Source of the DNA: an uncultured Bacilli bacterium
GTDB lineage: Bacteria; Bacillota_I; Bacilli_A; RF39; UBA660
Reading direction: 5' to 3'
DNA length: 5,827 bases
Assembly: GCA_947624125.1 (NCBI GenBank)
Contig: CANQIY010000063.1
Coordinates: forward strand, 1 to 5,827
Shown here: positions 4,884 through 5,827 of the stretch, piece by piece
How positions within the stretch are numbered: position 1 is the stretch's first letter
How the letters are laid out: each line of letters opens with the position of its first letter
Notes under the pieces: generated by a model
Seen by the model: the letters and a program-made list of their open reading frames with translations, nothing else
What the model was told of the DNA's origin: nothing
Databases searched by the model: none
Position numbers and translations under genes: made by a program

Positions 4884-5723
4884 TTATTTTTGCTTTTTGT
4901 TAGTAAATTTCTCAAACACTTTTTTTCTTACAATATGGTGTGATAAATCAATTGATTTAATACAATCCGCAACAGAATCATTTAATATATTACAGGTTAC
5001 TTTACCCGAATTATCTTTTAATGTACCATTTGGAAAGATACTAAAATAAGTTGTTTTAAATTCTTTATAATCATTAAAATCTATTTGAATTTGTGTATTA
5101 ACAGTAACTTGTAAAATTTTTTGTTTTAATTCTTCTAATTCTTCGTCAGTAATAGAAAAATAATCTTTATTATCTTGTGCTTTGTATGTTATGGGATAAT
5201 ATCTAAATATTTTCCATCTTTGAACATTAAAAACTTGTATTAAATTAAAAATAAACGGAATATCATTTATATTTTGCTTAGTTGCAACGGTGTTAATCTT
5301 TATATTAATTTTTCCATTAAATCGGTTTAAATTTTCCAAAGTCTTTGGAAGATGCTTTTCGCCTCTTCCAACTTGCTTATGATATTCAATGCTAGTAGAT
5401 TCCAAATCAAATGTTATCCAGTCAAAATTTTCTAGTATTAAAGTGACAATTTGTTCATTAATTAACAGTCCGTTTGTTGTGATTGATAATAAAATGTTTG
5501 GATTTTGAGATTTTATATATTTTGCAAGGTCAAATAACCCACTATATAAAAGTGGCTCTCCTCCAGCAAAAGTTATTTTTTCAACTCCATATTCAATAAG
5601 TTTGTCAGCTATTCTTTTATTTTTTTCTAAAGTCAAATCATCAACAATTGTTCTATAGCAAAATTCACAAAATTCATTACATTTCTCTGTAATATTCCAA
5701 CATACTGAGTAAATTTTATTCAT
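4884..5723 (-). CDS. Viperin-like radical SAM enzyme (candidate prokaryotic viperin)
   Basis: A 279-residue cytoplasmic radical SAM enzyme. The [4Fe-4S] motif CNEFCEFC (C15, C19, C22) lies in ITEKCNEFCEFCYR, and the SAM-binding GGEP is at 54-57. Further blocks match viperin (RSAD2) as I remember it: KITFAGGEP (human KINFSGGEP), TTNG (82-85), VGRG (118-121), KINTV (142-146; human KINSV), QRWKIF (168-173; human VRWKVF) and ITDEELEEL (191-199; human IGDEEFERF). The C-terminal part keeps YFSIFPNG (226-233), but the aromatic end of vertebrate viperin is not evident. Viperins turn CTP, GTP or UTP into 3'-deoxy-3',4'-didehydro nucleotides that stop phage RNA synthesis; the substrate here cannot be told. 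The ATG at 5723 is chosen because AGGGG lies about eight bases upstream. The frame is open up to 5813, but that extension shows no family similarity. Another radical SAM subfamily remains possible. No clear terminator follows, so transcription may run into the pilin operon. Confidence 0.72.
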   Translation of the reverse strand: MNKIYSVCWNITEKCNEFCEFCYRTIVDDLTLEKNKRIADKLIEYGVEKITFAGGEPLLYSGLFDLAKYIKSQNPNILLSITTNGLLINEQIVTLILENFDWITFDLESTSIEYHKQVGRGEKHLPKTLENLNRFNGKINIKINTVATKQNINDIPFIFNLIQVFNVQRWKIFRYYPITYKAQDNKDYFSITDEELEELKQKILQVTVNTQIQIDFNDYKEFKTTYFSIFPNGTLKDNSGKVTCNILNDSVADCIKSIDLSHHIVRKKVFEKFTNKKQK

Positions 5724-5762
5724 AACTTTTCCCCTACAATTAGTTAGTGTGGTGAATTCTCG

Positions 5763-5814
5763 AAGTAAATGCAACCAGTAAATTGAGCAATTAAAAGACA
5801 AAAGTAAAAGCAAC
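5763..5814 (-). repeat. Direct repeats upstream of the viperin-like gene
   Basis: On the minus strand GTTGCTTTTACTT (5814-5802) and GTTGCATTTACTT (5775-5763) are 12/13 identical. A looser copy, TTGCTCAATTTACT, lies between them at about 5777-5790. They sit 40-90 bases before the start codon, where an operator or activator site would be expected. They could also be chance in AT-rich DNA or the tail of a gene outside the window. Confidence 0.35.
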
Positions 5815-5827
5815 TAAAAAATCGGAT

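Noticed and set aside
4843..5049. Plus-strand 68-codon open frame over the 3' end of the viperin-like gene
   Set aside because: It is antisense to a well-supported radical SAM gene and has no translation signals.
5724..5813. Thirty-codon N-terminal extension of the viperin-like protein
   Set aside because: The ATG at 5723 has a good SD and begins just before the radical SAM core; the extension contains the direct repeats and shows no family similarity.
1..5827. Alternative genetic code (TGA as Trp), suggested by the AT-rich Mollicutes-like character
   Set aside because: All Trp codons in the called genes are TGG and no in-frame TGA occurs, although all nine stops are TAA or TAG.
1..5827. 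CRISPR array, tRNA, rRNA, insertion sequence or transposase
   Set aside because: No regularly spaced repeats, tRNA-like cloverleaf, rRNA-like GC-rich block or transposase motif was seen on either strand.

Overview
The window is strongly AT-rich, with tightly packed genes, strong Shine-Dalgarno (SD) sites and U-tract terminators. This is typical of a low-GC Bacillota bacterium. The protein set (a SipW-type signal peptidase beside a DUF5305-like protein, and Tad-like pilins with a TadZ/CpaE-like partner) suggests an uncultured gut-type Bacilli/Mollicutes-related or clostridial lineage, but that placement is inference. No reading frame uses TGA for Trp (Trp is TGG throughout), so the standard bacterial code fits.

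Layout. Left, plus strand (about 55-1399): a short SipW/ER-type signal peptidase followed one base later by a two-TM, DUF5305-like membrane protein. Middle, minus strand (1467-1958): a 163-residue protein I do not recognise, with its own extended -10 promoter and a terminator facing the plus-strand pair. A gap of about 190 bases (1968-2149) carries that promoter and an orphan plus-strand hairpin with a U-tract. Then comes a compact five-gene minus-strand operon (2182-4716, transcribed right to left). It encodes two small Cys-containing pilin-like proteins, two paralogous TadE/F-like minor pilins with four extracellular Cys each, and a TadZ/CpaE-like protein with a degenerate P-loop. The operon has a good sigma-A-type promoter (4748-4776) and a strong terminator (2150-2180). 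Right, minus strand (4884-5723): a radical SAM enzyme whose conserved blocks resemble viperin (RSAD2), the antiviral enzyme that makes ddhNTP chain terminators.

Working together. The five-gene operon looks like the structural and localisation part of a Tad-type pilus or pseudopilus. The assembly ATPase (TadA), platform proteins (TadB/C) and prepilin peptidase are not in the window and must be elsewhere if the system works. The signal peptidase/DUF5305 pair could mature exported surface proteins, possibly including these, but nothing in the sequence proves a link. The viperin-like gene is probably a separate antiphage defence gene placed next to the pilus operon. No clear terminator separates the two, so read-through into the pilus operon is possible.
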